In this document: positions 1 to 4,918 of the stretch, piece after piece
Layout of the letters: every line of letters starts with the position of its first letter
How positions within the stretch are numbered: the first letter of the stretch is position 1
Assembly (NCBI GenBank): GCA_022710665.1
Contig: JAKLGN010000073.1
Location: 1-6,741 of the forward strand
DNA from: Methanoregula sp.
Lineage (GTDB): Archaea; Halobacteriota; Methanomicrobia; Methanomicrobiales; Methanospirillaceae
DNA: 6,741 bases
Direction: 5' to 3'
Translations under genes and position numbers: made by a program
The notes under the pieces: model-generated
The model's database searches: none
Told to the model about the DNA's origin: nothing
The model's input: only the letters and a program-made list of their open reading frames with translations

Positions 1-317
1 AATCGGCGGGTGTGGGGAACGTTATTCTCGATCCCGGTATCGGGTTGTGGACCCCCTTGCGGTCAGTTGAAGACGACTGGGAACTCTGCCGCCGGTTTGA
101 CGAGTTCCTCCGGTATGACCGCCCGCTTCTTGCTGCCGCTTCCCGGAAGAGTTTCATCGGCAACCTGCTCAATAAAGAACCCCAGGACCGCCTTTTTGGC
201 AGCCTGGCGGTGAATTTGACACTGCTCCAGAAAGGTGCTGCCATGGTGCGGACACACGACGTTAAGGAAACCGTGGATACCATCCGTGTTTTCGAACACC
301 TGGTGAAGCGGCGATGA
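1..317 (+). CDS. folP: Dihydropteroate synthase-family protein, C-terminal part (5' end outside window)
   Basis: Only about the last 105 residues are present; the frame is open to the left edge, so the GTG at 12 is an internal codon and not the start. Seen: ILDPGIGLW near the edge, then the ASRKSFIGNLL segment, matching the SRKSFIG signature of dihydropteroate synthases, and MVRTHDVKETVDTIRV, matching the C-terminal R-x-HDV motif that helps bind the pterin diphosphate. The family joins a pterin diphosphate to p-aminobenzoate in the cytosol. Methanogens, however, make methanopterin with beta-RFA-P synthase, so the real substrate of methanogen homologues is uncertain. The stop TGA (315-317) overlaps the ATG of cofE (314-316), implying one transcript with coupled translation. 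Family assignment is firm; the exact reaction is inference. Confidence 0.88.
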   Translation, partial: SAGVGNVILDPGIGLWTPLRSVEDDWELCRRFDEFLRYDRPLLAAASRKSFIGNLLNKEPQDRLFGSLAVNLTLLQKGAAMVRTHDVKETVDTIRVFEHLVKRR

Positions 318-1090
318 ATGGTTCGTTTGAGGTCTTCGGGCTTTCGACCGGCATTATCCGGAGCGGCGATTCTCTTGCTGAACGGGTTATTGCCGCGGCA
401 GAAGTCACGTGTGGGGGGTTTCGTGACGGGGACATCCTTGTCCTCGCCGAAACGGCGGTTGCAACTTCCGAAGGAAATGTAATACGGCTCTCTGAAATAA
501 CGCCTTCGGCCCACGCGCAGAGACTGGCTGAAAAGTACCAGATGGATCCCGCTACCGCTGAGATCGTGCTCCGGGAGAGCGACTCTGTGGTCGGCGGTAT
601 CCCCCATTTCCTGCTCTGCATGAAAGGCGGAACGCTCCTTCCCAATGCCGGCGTGGATGCTTCCAATGCCCCGCCAGGCTGCGTTACCCCGCTCCCTGCC
701 AATCCTGACGAAAGTGCCCGGAGAATAAAAAGAGCGGTAGACCAGGCAACCGGAGCACAGATCGGGGTCATCATTGCCGACAGCCGCACGCACGCCATGC
801 GCTCCGGCTCCAGCGGGGTTGCCATCGGCTGTGCCGGTATCCCGTCCGTCATCGACGATCGCGGCAGGAGCGACCTGTTCGGCAGGAAACTCGAGGTGAC
901 GAAGCGGGCGGTGGCCGACAATATTGCATCCGCTGCAGAACTCGTCATGGGCGAGGCGGACGAGTGCGCTCCCGCTGCCATCATCCGGGGGATTGGTCTT
1001 TCCGTATCTGATGACTTTATCGGGGTGGAATCCATTGCCGCAGACAAATGCCTCTTTATGGGGGTCTTTGGCAAGGGAATGGAGAAATGA
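314..1090 (+). CDS. cofE: Coenzyme F420-0:L-glutamate ligase CofE
   Basis: Cytosolic GTP-dependent ligase that adds L-glutamates through gamma linkage to F420-0, giving F420-1 and F420-2. The 258 residues are close to the family's usual length of about 250. Seen motifs: DGDILVLAETAVATSEG (residues 38-54), DPATAEIVLRESD (78-90), LPNAGVDASNAPPG (109-122), IADSRTHAMRSGSSG (154-168), IGCAGIPSVIDDRGR (171-185) with DLFGR after it, and VMGEADECAPAAIIRG (211-226). Acidic residues in these conserved blocks lie in the GTP/metal site of the family. The start at 314 is fixed by the ATGA overlap with the upstream pterin-synthase-like gene, which suggests translational coupling; no separate promoter is visible. 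Downstream, another frame begins at 1087 with the same kind of overlap. The 'LAETAVATSEG' block differs from the KIVSKxEGR-like version common in other archaea, but this looks like a lineage variant. Confidence 0.95.
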   Translation: MNGSFEVFGLSTGIIRSGDSLAERVIAAAEVTCGGFRDGDILVLAETAVATSEGNVIRLSEITPSAHAQRLAEKYQMDPATAEIVLRESDSVVGGIPHFLLCMKGGTLLPNAGVDASNAPPGCVTPLPANPDESARRIKRAVDQATGAQIGVIIADSRTHAMRSGSSGVAIGCAGIPSVIDDRGRSDLFGRKLEVTKRAVADNIASAAELVMGEADECAPAAIIRGIGLSVSDDFIGVESIAADKCLFMGVFGKGMEK

Positions 1091-1227
1091 CGAGAAATCT
1101 TCCGGTTATTTCCGGCGCCGCCTCAAAAAAATGGGATCTTTTTTCATACGACTTTCAGACACCGTCAAGCTCCGAAGGACGAGGCAGCGGGCGCCCGGGG
1201 TCCCATCGTAATTCTCGTGGCAATTAG
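1087..1227 (+). CDS. Hypothetical small ORF, 46 aa, coupled to cofE (doubtful)
   Basis: The ATG at 1087-1089 overlaps the cofE stop TGA (1088-1090) as ATGA and the frame stays open for 46 codons to TAG at 1225-1227. The product starts MTRNLPVISGAASKKWDLFS and ends in a Ser/Gly/Arg-rich tail (about residues 27-45). I recognise no domain. About 21 of 45 codons end in G or C, lower than the strong GC preference visible in cofE and cofG, which argues against a long-conserved gene. The stretch also carries a T6 run (1139-1144) and complementary pairs ACGAGAA/TTCTCGT and ATGGGA/TCCCAT, so it may simply be the structured 3' region of the cofE transcript. Listed because of the overlap geometry; chance is a live explanation. 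Confidence 0.2.
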   Translation: MTRNLPVISGAASKKWDLFSYDFQTPSSSEGRGSGRPGSHRNSRGN

Positions 1228-1265
1228 GTTTTAACAACATCTCTCCAGAGCAGAAAAATTGCCTC

Positions 1266-1272
1266 TTTTTTT
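1266..1272 (+). terminator. Oligo-T terminator candidate after cofE
   Basis: Seven consecutive T on the plus strand, about 175 bases past the cofE stop, preceded by a small CTCTCCAGAG palindrome. Archaeal RNA polymerase terminates at U-rich tracts, often without a strong hairpin. A shorter T6 at 1139-1144 could act first. It lies before the convergent cofC unit, as expected of a terminator. Confidence 0.45.
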
Positions 1273-1316
1273 ACCGGCAGACGTCCGGTACCCGGTTACC
1301 CATCGAGGATGCACGA

Positions 1317-1361
1317 GATCAAACCATATTTACATGGCTATGGCAAAGCCCCGGTTTGATC
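1317..1361. repeat. 9-bp perfect inverted repeat with 27-base loop
   Basis: GATCAAACC at 1317-1325 is the exact reverse complement of GGTTTGATC at 1353-1361. Inside the loop GGCT (1336-1339) and AGCC (1347-1350) can form a second short stem. On the minus strand it falls across the stop of the 43-codon frame that follows cofC, so it could be a 3'-end stem for the cofC transcript. No adjacent T-run makes it a classic terminator. Confidence 0.5.
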
Positions 1362-1469
1362 ACGTTCTTCAGCCGAAACGTGCTCATCGGGCAGACGCTC
1401 GATATACTCCGCTTCGTTCATCCCGGTGTCCGCCCGTTTTATGTCATGCGTAAACGAAATAAAAAGCAT
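1338..1469 (-). CDS. Hypothetical small acidic protein, 43 aa, coupled to cofC
   Basis: Not recognised. The ATG (1469-1467 on the minus strand) shares one base with the cofC stop, giving TAATG, a geometry typical of re-initiation. The frame runs 43 codons to TAG at 1340-1338. From residue 17 the product reads MNEAEYIERLPDEHVSAEE and onward, acidic and rich in E and D, with the composition of a soluble folded or helical protein rather than of random translation. No cysteines, membrane segment or known domain. An A-run on the plus strand (1461-1465) gives U5 on this transcript right after the cofC stop, which would cut it off if it terminates. It could also be a decayed remnant of a larger gene. 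Codon choice is only mildly GC-ending, so support is moderate to weak. Confidence 0.33.
   Translation of the reverse strand: MLFISFTHDIKRADTGMNEAEYIERLPDEHVSAEERDQTGALP
1461..1465 (-). terminator. Short U5 tract right after cofC (weak)
   Basis: AAAAA on the plus strand gives U5 on the minus transcript within ten bases of the cofC stop, in a locally AT-rich patch (1451-1470). This is a weak archaeal terminator at best. If it works, the 43-codon frame downstream would be transcribed poorly. Confidence 0.25.
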
Positions 1470-2095
1470 TATTGTCCGCGTCTGACTCCAACACGGCCCT
1501 TGTCCACGGACAGGAGAAAACCCAGATCTTCAAGGTATGCCCTGCTCTTCCCCGTGCCGTGGATGAGGAGCTCCACGAGATCCCATGGTTCATCAATGTC
1601 TGTATGCAGCCGGAATGAGTCGATGACTTCAACCGACAGGCCGGCATCCTCCGCTATTTTCATGTGTTTTAAAAAACTCGCTCCATAATAATCGACATGG
1701 AACTTATGAGGCTCTTTCATGAAGATCGCGTTCGTGCCCCCCCCGCGCCCGGGCACGATTGCTATATCTTTTTCGGTGGAGATCACCCGCCTGATGGAAG
1801 CGGTATCCGCGAGCGGGAGATCAGCCATGATGATCAGGGCAGGGCCGGGGTTCTGGGGCAGGATGGCATTCAGGCTCCCGCTCAGGTCCGTATCAGCAAT
1901 GGTGACCTGGACGTCCTCGGAATCAAAAAGTTCGGAGCAGACGAGGACCGGGCTGCACATCGCGTCCTTCACGGCAGCCTTGACATCCTCGAGCATCGCA
2001 GCGGCAAACTGCTCCCGCTCTTCCTGGGAGAGCAGGGCGGAGAGCCGGGTCTTCGGGTTTTTTGGCTTATAGGGGATAAGAGCCGGTGGACACAT
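1469..2095 (-). CDS. cofC: 2-phospho-L-lactate guanylyltransferase CofC
   Basis: Transfers GMP from GTP to 2-phospho-L-lactate, making the activated lactyl donor that CofD joins to FO in F420 synthesis; cytosolic nucleotidyltransferase of the MobA-like fold. The 208 residues fit the family. Seen in order: IPYKPKNPKTRLSALL (7-22), the N-terminal nucleotide-binding segment, followed by EEREQFAAAMLEDV (25-38); MADLPLA (90-96), holding the usual Asp of the active site; GRGGGTNAIFM (116-126); VDYYGASFLKHM (134-145); and DSFRLHTDIDEPWDLVELLIHG (159-180) near the end. The start ATG at 2095-2093 puts the IPYKP block six residues in, as usual, and lies about 29 bases from a T-rich box, so the mRNA is probably leaderless. 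Convergent with cofE, divergent from a GyrI-like gene. Confidence 0.95.
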   Translation of the reverse strand: MCPPALIPYKPKNPKTRLSALLSQEEREQFAAAMLEDVKAAVKDAMCSPVLVCSELFDSEDVQVTIADTDLSGSLNAILPQNPGPALIIMADLPLADTASIRRVISTEKDIAIVPGRGGGTNAIFMKEPHKFHVDYYGASFLKHMKIAEDAGLSVEVIDSFRLHTDIDEPWDLVELLIHGTGKSRAYLEDLGFLLSVDKGRVGVRRGQ

Positions 2096-2116
2096 GGTAT
2101 ACCGGGGTTTGCCGGG

Positions 2117-2130
2117 TAATGAAAAAAAGG
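2117..2130 (-). promoter_or_regulatory. Putative TATA box of cofC, leaderless transcript
   Basis: On the minus strand this reads CCTTTTTTTCATTA, the only AT-rich box upstream of cofC. Its centre is about 29 bases from the A of the cofC ATG, the usual TATA-to-start-site distance in archaea, and no GGAG-like ribosome binding site precedes the ATG. Leaderless transcription is therefore inferred. The box departs from the TTTAWATA consensus. Confidence 0.4.
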
Positions 2131-2137
2131 TGCTGAT

Positions 2138-2157
2138 CCATACCCGGCCATACCCGG
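2138..2157. repeat. Tandem 10-bp repeat CCATACCCGG x2, possible operator
   Basis: CCATACCCGG occurs at 2138-2147 and again directly at 2148-2157, a perfect duplication with a period of one helical turn. An inverted copy of the core, GCCGGGTA, lies at 2111-2118 and pairs exactly with TACCCGGC at 2141-2148. The direct repeats sit between the two divergent TATA-like boxes, and the inverted copy abuts the cofC box. That placement suits a regulator controlling both genes, but this is inference; the core is a GC-rich heptamer that also occurs elsewhere in the window (for example 1289-1295). Confidence 0.4.
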
Positions 2158-2172
2158 GAGGACAGAGTACGG

Positions 2173-2181
2173 TTTAATTTT
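2173..2181 (+). promoter_or_regulatory. Putative TATA box of the GyrI-like gene, leaderless transcript
   Basis: TTTAATTTT in a GC-rich setting, centred about 27 bases before the ATG at 2204. No purine-rich ribosome binding site lies between, so transcription probably begins at or within a few bases of the start codon. Confidence 0.5.
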
Positions 2182-2203
2182 CCCGGGCACTGATACTGTC
2201 CTG

Positions 2204-2707
2204 ATGTATAAGATCGATCTCCCGTTTACCATAAAAAATATCCCGGCAAGGACGGTTGTTGGTATTGCCCGCCGCACTACCGGTGCAGACGGCAGGAGCA
2301 CGAAGGACATGATGGCGGCATGGGCGACGTTCCTGCAGACAAATGCCTCCGCGAAGATCAAGAACCGCGCTGTCCCGCCCATCATGTATGCCGTGTACTC
2401 GGATTACGAGACCGACTGGCGCGGGGCATTCTCGTACCTTATCGGTTGCGGGGTGACCCGCGCCGGGACTGTTCCGGAGGGTATGGAGGTCCGGAAGATC
2501 CCTGCCCAGACCTATGCTGTCTTCAGTGCCAAAGGGCAGATGCCGGATGAAGTCCTCGCAATCTGGAGCATGGTCTGGCTGTCCGACCTTCCCCGCACCT
2601 ACACCTTTGATTTCGAGGTATACGACTCACGGTTCACGCGCCCGAAAGCACGGGAAGTCGATGTCTGCGTTGCGGTAGACCCGGAGGAGATAAAAAAAGC
2701 AGAGTAA
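2204..2707 (+). CDS. GyrI-like / AraC-type effector-binding domain protein (stand-alone)
   Basis: A 167-residue single-domain protein of the GyrI-like small-molecule binding superfamily, the fold that forms the ligand-binding half of BmrR- and Rob-type regulators. Seen: an N-terminal strand ending ARTVVGIARRT (15-25), AWATFLQ (39-45), PPIMYAVYSDYETDWRGAFSYLIG (58-81), the VPEGMEVRKIPAQTYAVFSAKG stretch (90-111), and TFDFEVYD (134-141), whose Glu matches the conserved acidic residue that contacts cationic ligands in the family. There is no helix-turn-helix, so it cannot bind DNA in the ordinary way. No signal peptide or membrane segment; cytosolic. Such stand-alone forms may sequester or hydrolyse small molecules or act as ligand sensors; the ligand here is unknown. 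It is divergent from cofC with 108 bases between, and followed by a strong T8 tract, so it is likely monocistronic. Confidence 0.87.
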   Translation: MYKIDLPFTIKNIPARTVVGIARRTTGADGRSTKDMMAAWATFLQTNASAKIKNRAVPPIMYAVYSDYETDWRGAFSYLIGCGVTRAGTVPEGMEVRKIPAQTYAVFSAKGQMPDEVLAIWSMVWLSDLPRTYTFDFEVYDSRFTRPKAREVDVCVAVDPEEIKKAE

Positions 2708-2717
2708 CGAGGTTCCC

Positions 2718-2725
2718 TTTTTTTT
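2718..2725 (+). terminator. Oligo-T terminator after the GyrI-like gene
   Basis: Eight T in a row starting 11 bases after the TAA stop at 2705-2707, with no strong hairpin before it. This fits intrinsic termination by archaeal RNA polymerase at U-tracts and marks the gene as a one-gene unit. Confidence 0.65.
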
Positions 2726-2941
2726 ACGCCATAGAAATAACTCCAAAAACCTACGCTCTTTCGGGCTGCAGCCCCCGCCGCATCACAATTTCGATCCCGA
2801 CACAGTTCCTGCACGATTACTTGGGAGATCGCAACAGGCGCCGTTCCCGGGCGGGTGACAACCTTACGCAGGAAGGGATCCTGAATCACAAATAGTCTCT
2901 GGAGAAAACCTCTCTCCCCATGATCGATCCTCTGGCACCAA

Positions 2942-2964
2942 CCCTGCCCCCCATCGGGGCGGGG
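2942..2964. repeat. GC-rich hairpin, 9-bp stem and 5-base loop
   Basis: CCCTGCCCC (2942-2950) pairs with GGGGCGGGG (2956-2964) with a single G-U (on the plus-strand RNA) around the loop CCATC. It is the strongest local stem in the unassigned region. No T-run follows on either strand, so it is not an obvious terminator; it could be part of a structured RNA. Confidence 0.5.
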
Positions 2965-2990
2965 AGGCCTTGCGACAGGATTGTCCTCTT

Positions 2991-3182
2991 TCAGGGATAC
3001 ATCAGAAGGTTGTTGAACCAGATCCAATTACCGGTGGCTGAAGCCCCCCCTTTACATAGGGGTGATGCCCGCCGCTGTCCTGAAGGGCGCCCCGCGGGTG
3101 CCTCACGATAGTGAGTGAGGATATCCCCCGCAAGATTTCCAGATTGTACGACCACTTTTTTTATCCGTGCCCCGCAGTTCAC
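2991..3182 (-). CDS. Hypothetical small ORF, 63 aa, coupled to the polyprenol-kinase-like gene (doubtful)
   Basis: The frame opens with GTG at 3182-3180, overlapping the stop TGA of the upstream gene (3181-3179) as GTGA, and runs 63 codons. The first 31 residues, beginning MNCGARIKKVVVQSGNLAGD if GTG is read as Met, look protein-like; the rest becomes Gly/Arg/Ser-rich with a late Cys and aromatic patch and looks like translated non-coding DNA. The nested hairpin at 3094-3131 lies inside it. No domain is recognised. Either a short coupled peptide with a frame lost to drift, or chance overlap; I lean to the latter. Confidence 0.2.
   Translation of the reverse strand: MNCGARIKKVVVQSGNLAGDILTHYREAPAGRPSGQRRASPLCKGGASATGNWIWFNNLLMYP
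3094..3131. repeat. Nested hairpin (5-bp outer, 6-bp inner stem)
   Basis: GCGGG (3094-3098) pairs with CCCGC (3127-3131), and inside it CCTCAC (3101-3106) pairs perfectly with GTGAGG (3115-3120) around GATAGTGA. The inner arm can also fold as CTCAC-GATA-GTGAG. It lies about 50-90 bases beyond the end of the minus-strand kinase-like gene, in the place of a 3' untranslated stem. Confidence 0.5.
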
Positions 3183-3736
3183 ACAAGCGCCGGCACCAGC
3201 ATGAGCAGCGTACAGACACCCACGGGTATGACGAGGTTGTCGTCAACGGGAGAGAAGAGTTCGATGATCCCCGCAATGACAGCGACTGCCAGTGCTCCGG
3301 TGAGCGTGAGGAATGGGAGAAGGCAGAGGGATGTCACGAAGATTCCGGACAGGGTCCCCTCCCAGGACTTCCCGTTGTAGATACGGTGCCTGCCAAATCG
3401 TAAACCGGCAAGGGTCGTGACACTGTCGAGGACTGCAAGGGCAACGAGCGCCGGTACGACCAGCGATACCGGAAACAGGATGATGCAGGAAAGGCTGCTC
3501 ACCACGTAGAAAAACGCCCCTTTCCCCGGCATGGGATCGCCACGGTCCCCAAACTGCACGAGCGGGGAGAGGACCGGGATCGTATAGCCACGGAGGATGA
3601 GGTCAACGAGGACCACCCCGGCCAGGAGTCCGCCTGCAAGGACCGCGATAACAACAGCATGGTCGAAGAACCAGACAAGGGCCGCGATCCCAAGGCCGAA
3701 ACAGAGATGGATAAGCTGGCGGACTGTCTCTTTCAT
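3179..3736 (-). CDS. SEC59/dolichol kinase-like membrane protein (polyprenol kinase family)
   Basis: A 185-residue, largely hydrophobic protein of the CTP-dependent lipid kinase / cytidylyltransferase family (SEC59, COG0170-type). Seen: ETVRQLIHLCFG at the N-terminus (3-14), the usual E-x2-R-x3-H opening; membrane stretches near 11-24, 27-48, 77-111, 131-160 and 168-185; MPGKGAFFYV (69-78); LDSVTTLAGLRFG (103-115), the place of the family's GDS-x-G loop but with Leu before the Asp; GKSWEGTLSG (122-131), the K-x2-EG signature; and ELFSPVDDNLVIP (159-171). Members phosphorylate polyprenols such as dolichol, or phytol or farnesol, at the membrane. In archaea the likely product is a polyprenyl phosphate used as a sugar carrier, though a salvage kinase for isoprenoid alcohols is possible. 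The start is fixed by an ATGA overlap with the upstream lipoprotein gene. Family secure, substrate inferred. Confidence 0.85.
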   Translation of the reverse strand: MKETVRQLIHLCFGLGIAALVWFFDHAVVIAVLAGGLLAGVVLVDLILRGYTIPVLSPLVQFGDRGDPMPGKGAFFYVVSSLSCIILFPVSLVVPALVALAVLDSVTTLAGLRFGRHRIYNGKSWEGTLSGIFVTSLCLLPFLTLTGALAVAVIAGIIELFSPVDDNLVIPVGVCTLLMLVPALV

Positions 3737-4770
3737 GACGGATCCTCCAGTCCCGTAGACACTGCCGATAACCGGCCTCCTGAGGGTTCAAGAGGGACAG
3801 TGATCACCCAGGGCCCAAAGACCCCGTTCACCCGGGAAAAATTCACTTCAAGCTCGCGGGAGTCTGCCGGCAGGGGTTCGATATTCCAGAAGGTGAGGGT
3901 TGTCTCACCCTCCGGACGGTACCCCATGCTGCCGGGCATTTTTAGCAGAGGCCGCCCGCCATCCACCCGCCACTCCGCATGGGGGTCGGGATAGACCGGG
4001 GGCGCCGTCATGCCGGGGGGCACGGAGAACGACGGGGGAGAGGCAATACCGAGCCGTATCACGGCCCTGCACGCTTCTGCGGTACAGTCAAGGGACTCGA
4101 CCGTGATAGTAACATTCTTTTCCGTTGTGCTCCGGTTCACGGAGAAGTTATGGATCAGCGGATGTGCCGGGGGCCGGAACTCGTAGGGAGGGGTTATGCC
4201 TTCGCGATACGGTACAGGTTTGACTGATGCAGCAATTTTTTCCATCTCTTCCTTAGGCAGCATGCCTGAAAGGGTAAAGCACCATCCGTAGCGTCCCCAG
4301 CTCAGCTCGCTCCGTCCCTCGCTCTGTGTCAGCGTCTTTCCCACATCAGCTAACCGGAATTCCGGCCAGTCCGGACATGTTGTGGCATTCCGGGACTGCT
4401 CGCTCAGGGTCACCCATTCATCCTGGCCGCGGTTGTAGGTGACTGAATATACGCCTTCATTCATCAGGCCATCCAGGGAAGCCCACGGGGCTGAACCGGT
4501 GTTGAAGAAAAAACCGTCCGGCAGGTATCCGGGAAGCGCGAGGGTTATATTCGGGGCAAGGATATTCTGGAACTCAGGAAGCGAGAAGGAGTAGAATGGC
4601 TTCGGGGGATGAACCGAAGGCACGGGTATTGGCGTGGATGCGGGCGAGGAAGATACAACCGGCTTGGTGGTCTCCTGCTCAAGACACCCGGCCGCCGCTG
4701 CAATAAGGAAAAGGACGATAACAATGGCGGCGCCCTCCATACCTGTTACCAATTCCATCCGCATGCTCAT
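3733..4770 (-). CDS. Exported lipoprotein, DUF4367/DUF4179-like, N-glycosylation sequons
   Basis: Probable surface lipoprotein of 345 residues. Seen: hydrophobic segment AAIVIVLFLIAAAAGC with a lipobox Cys at residue 29, then a Pro/Ser/Thr-rich tether (about 35-60), then two parts. The first (about 65-188) has LPGYLPDGF and an ending like DUF4367; the second (about 200-345) is beta-rich, with VTITVESLDC and a late GPWVITVPL strand like domains of anti-sigma-type membrane proteins. Six N-x-S/T sites (NIT, NAT, NFS, NRS, NVT, NFS) and four further Cys suggest an S-layer-side, glycosylated, disulfide-linked protein. Function unknown. The frame can be extended to a TTG at 4791, but I chose the first ATG (4770), which keeps Arg before the hydrophobic core; ATGs at 4764, 4758 and 4740 are alternatives. 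Its stop overlaps the next gene by ATGA. Confidence 0.8.
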   Translation of the reverse strand: MSMRMELVTGMEGAAIVIVLFLIAAAAGCLEQETTKPVVSSSPASTPIPVPSVHPPKPFYSFSLPEFQNILAPNITLALPGYLPDGFFFNTGSAPWASLDGLMNEGVYSVTYNRGQDEWVTLSEQSRNATTCPDWPEFRLADVGKTLTQSEGRSELSWGRYGWCFTLSGMLPKEEMEKIAASVKPVPYREGITPPYEFRPPAHPLIHNFSVNRSTTEKNVTITVESLDCTAEACRAVIRLGIASPPSFSVPPGMTAPPVYPDPHAEWRVDGGRPLLKMPGSMGYRPEGETTLTFWNIEPLPADSRELEVNFSRVNGVFGPWVITVPLEPSGGRLSAVSTGLEDPS

Positions 4771-4773
4771 ATC

Positions 4774-4788
4774 CTGAATATTATTCAG
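4774..4788. promoter_or_regulatory. Perfect 15-base palindrome just upstream of the lipoprotein start
   Basis: CTGAATA-T-TATTCAG: 7-base arms around one central base, ending four bases before the preferred ATG at 4770. It could be an operator, or its AT-rich core could be a TATA box for a start site near 4755, which would then favour ATG 4740 or leaderless ATG 4758. The sequence alone cannot decide. Confidence 0.4.
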
Positions 4789-4863
4789 CAACGGTTATGA
4801 GAAAAGGCTTCGGGTTGGCAACAGTCACGCCACGTTAATTCGCCCGGGGGGACCATGCGGATC

Positions 4864-4878
4864 TTTTTAAAAAAAAAC
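4864..4878 (-). terminator. U9 terminator of the histidine kinase gene, flanked by CGGATC/GATCCG
   Basis: On the minus strand nine T (4877-4869) follow about 40 bases after the kinase stop and are followed by five A. CGGATC (4858-4863) and GATCCG (4881-4886) form a perfect inverted repeat around the tract, and the A and T runs can extend the stem. The T/A stretch could double as a distant TATA box for the lipoprotein gene about 90 bases further on. Confidence 0.55.
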
Positions 4879-4918
4879 ATGATCCGTTTGTCAATGGCAG
4901 GCGAGACCGCAGGCTGCC

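Larger units (their letters stand above)
1228..1468. other. Convergent intergenic region between cofE and cofC
   Basis: With the small frame after cofE left aside, 1091-1468 (378 bases) has no confident gene. It holds the T7 run at 1266-1272, the 9-bp inverted repeat at 1317-1361, and on the minus strand the small frame 1338-1469 listed separately. I found no tRNA-like arms, no CRISPR repeats and no recognisable protein domain. The simplest reading is a shared 3' region where two convergent transcripts end. Confidence 0.5.
2726..3178. other. Non-coding, hairpin-rich region with no convincing gene
   Basis: About 450 bases between the GyrI-like gene and the polyprenol-kinase-like gene. The frames that cross it share no known motif, and the longest (minus strand, 2599-3027) runs into the GyrI-like gene. 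Several self-complementary segments are present: GGAGA/TCTCC near 2901-2917, a 9-bp stem at 2942-2964, CCCC/GGGG around a TTTACATA loop near 3048-3063, and the nested stem at 3094-3131. I saw no tRNA T-arm, no conserved RNase P or SRP RNA core, no C/D-box pair with proper spacing and no terminal inverted repeats. It may be a structured RNA, transcript 3' ends or decayed sequence. Confidence 0.45.

Noticed and set aside
262..1074. 270-codon minus-strand frame opposite cofE
   Set aside because: It is a shadow of cofE, whose frame carries all family motifs; the antisense product is Ser/Arg/Pro-rich with no recognisable domain.
2780..2800. TTCGATC resembling a tRNA T-loop
   Set aside because: The flanking bases do not pair as a T-stem, and no acceptor, D or anticodon arm can be drawn around it.
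2599..3027. 142-codon minus-strand frame between the GyrI-like gene and the kinase-like gene
   Set aside because: It runs about 110 bases into the 3' end of the GyrI-like gene, lacks a ribosome binding site or TATA box, and its product matches no domain I know.
3062..3082. GTGATGC and CTGA resembling box C and box D of a guide RNA
   Set aside because: They are only about ten bases apart, too close for a C/D guide RNA, and no C'/D' pair is present.
4771..4791. TTG start extending the lipoprotein by seven residues
   Set aside because: The extension runs through the 15-base palindrome, adds nothing to the signal peptide, and has no ribosome binding site.
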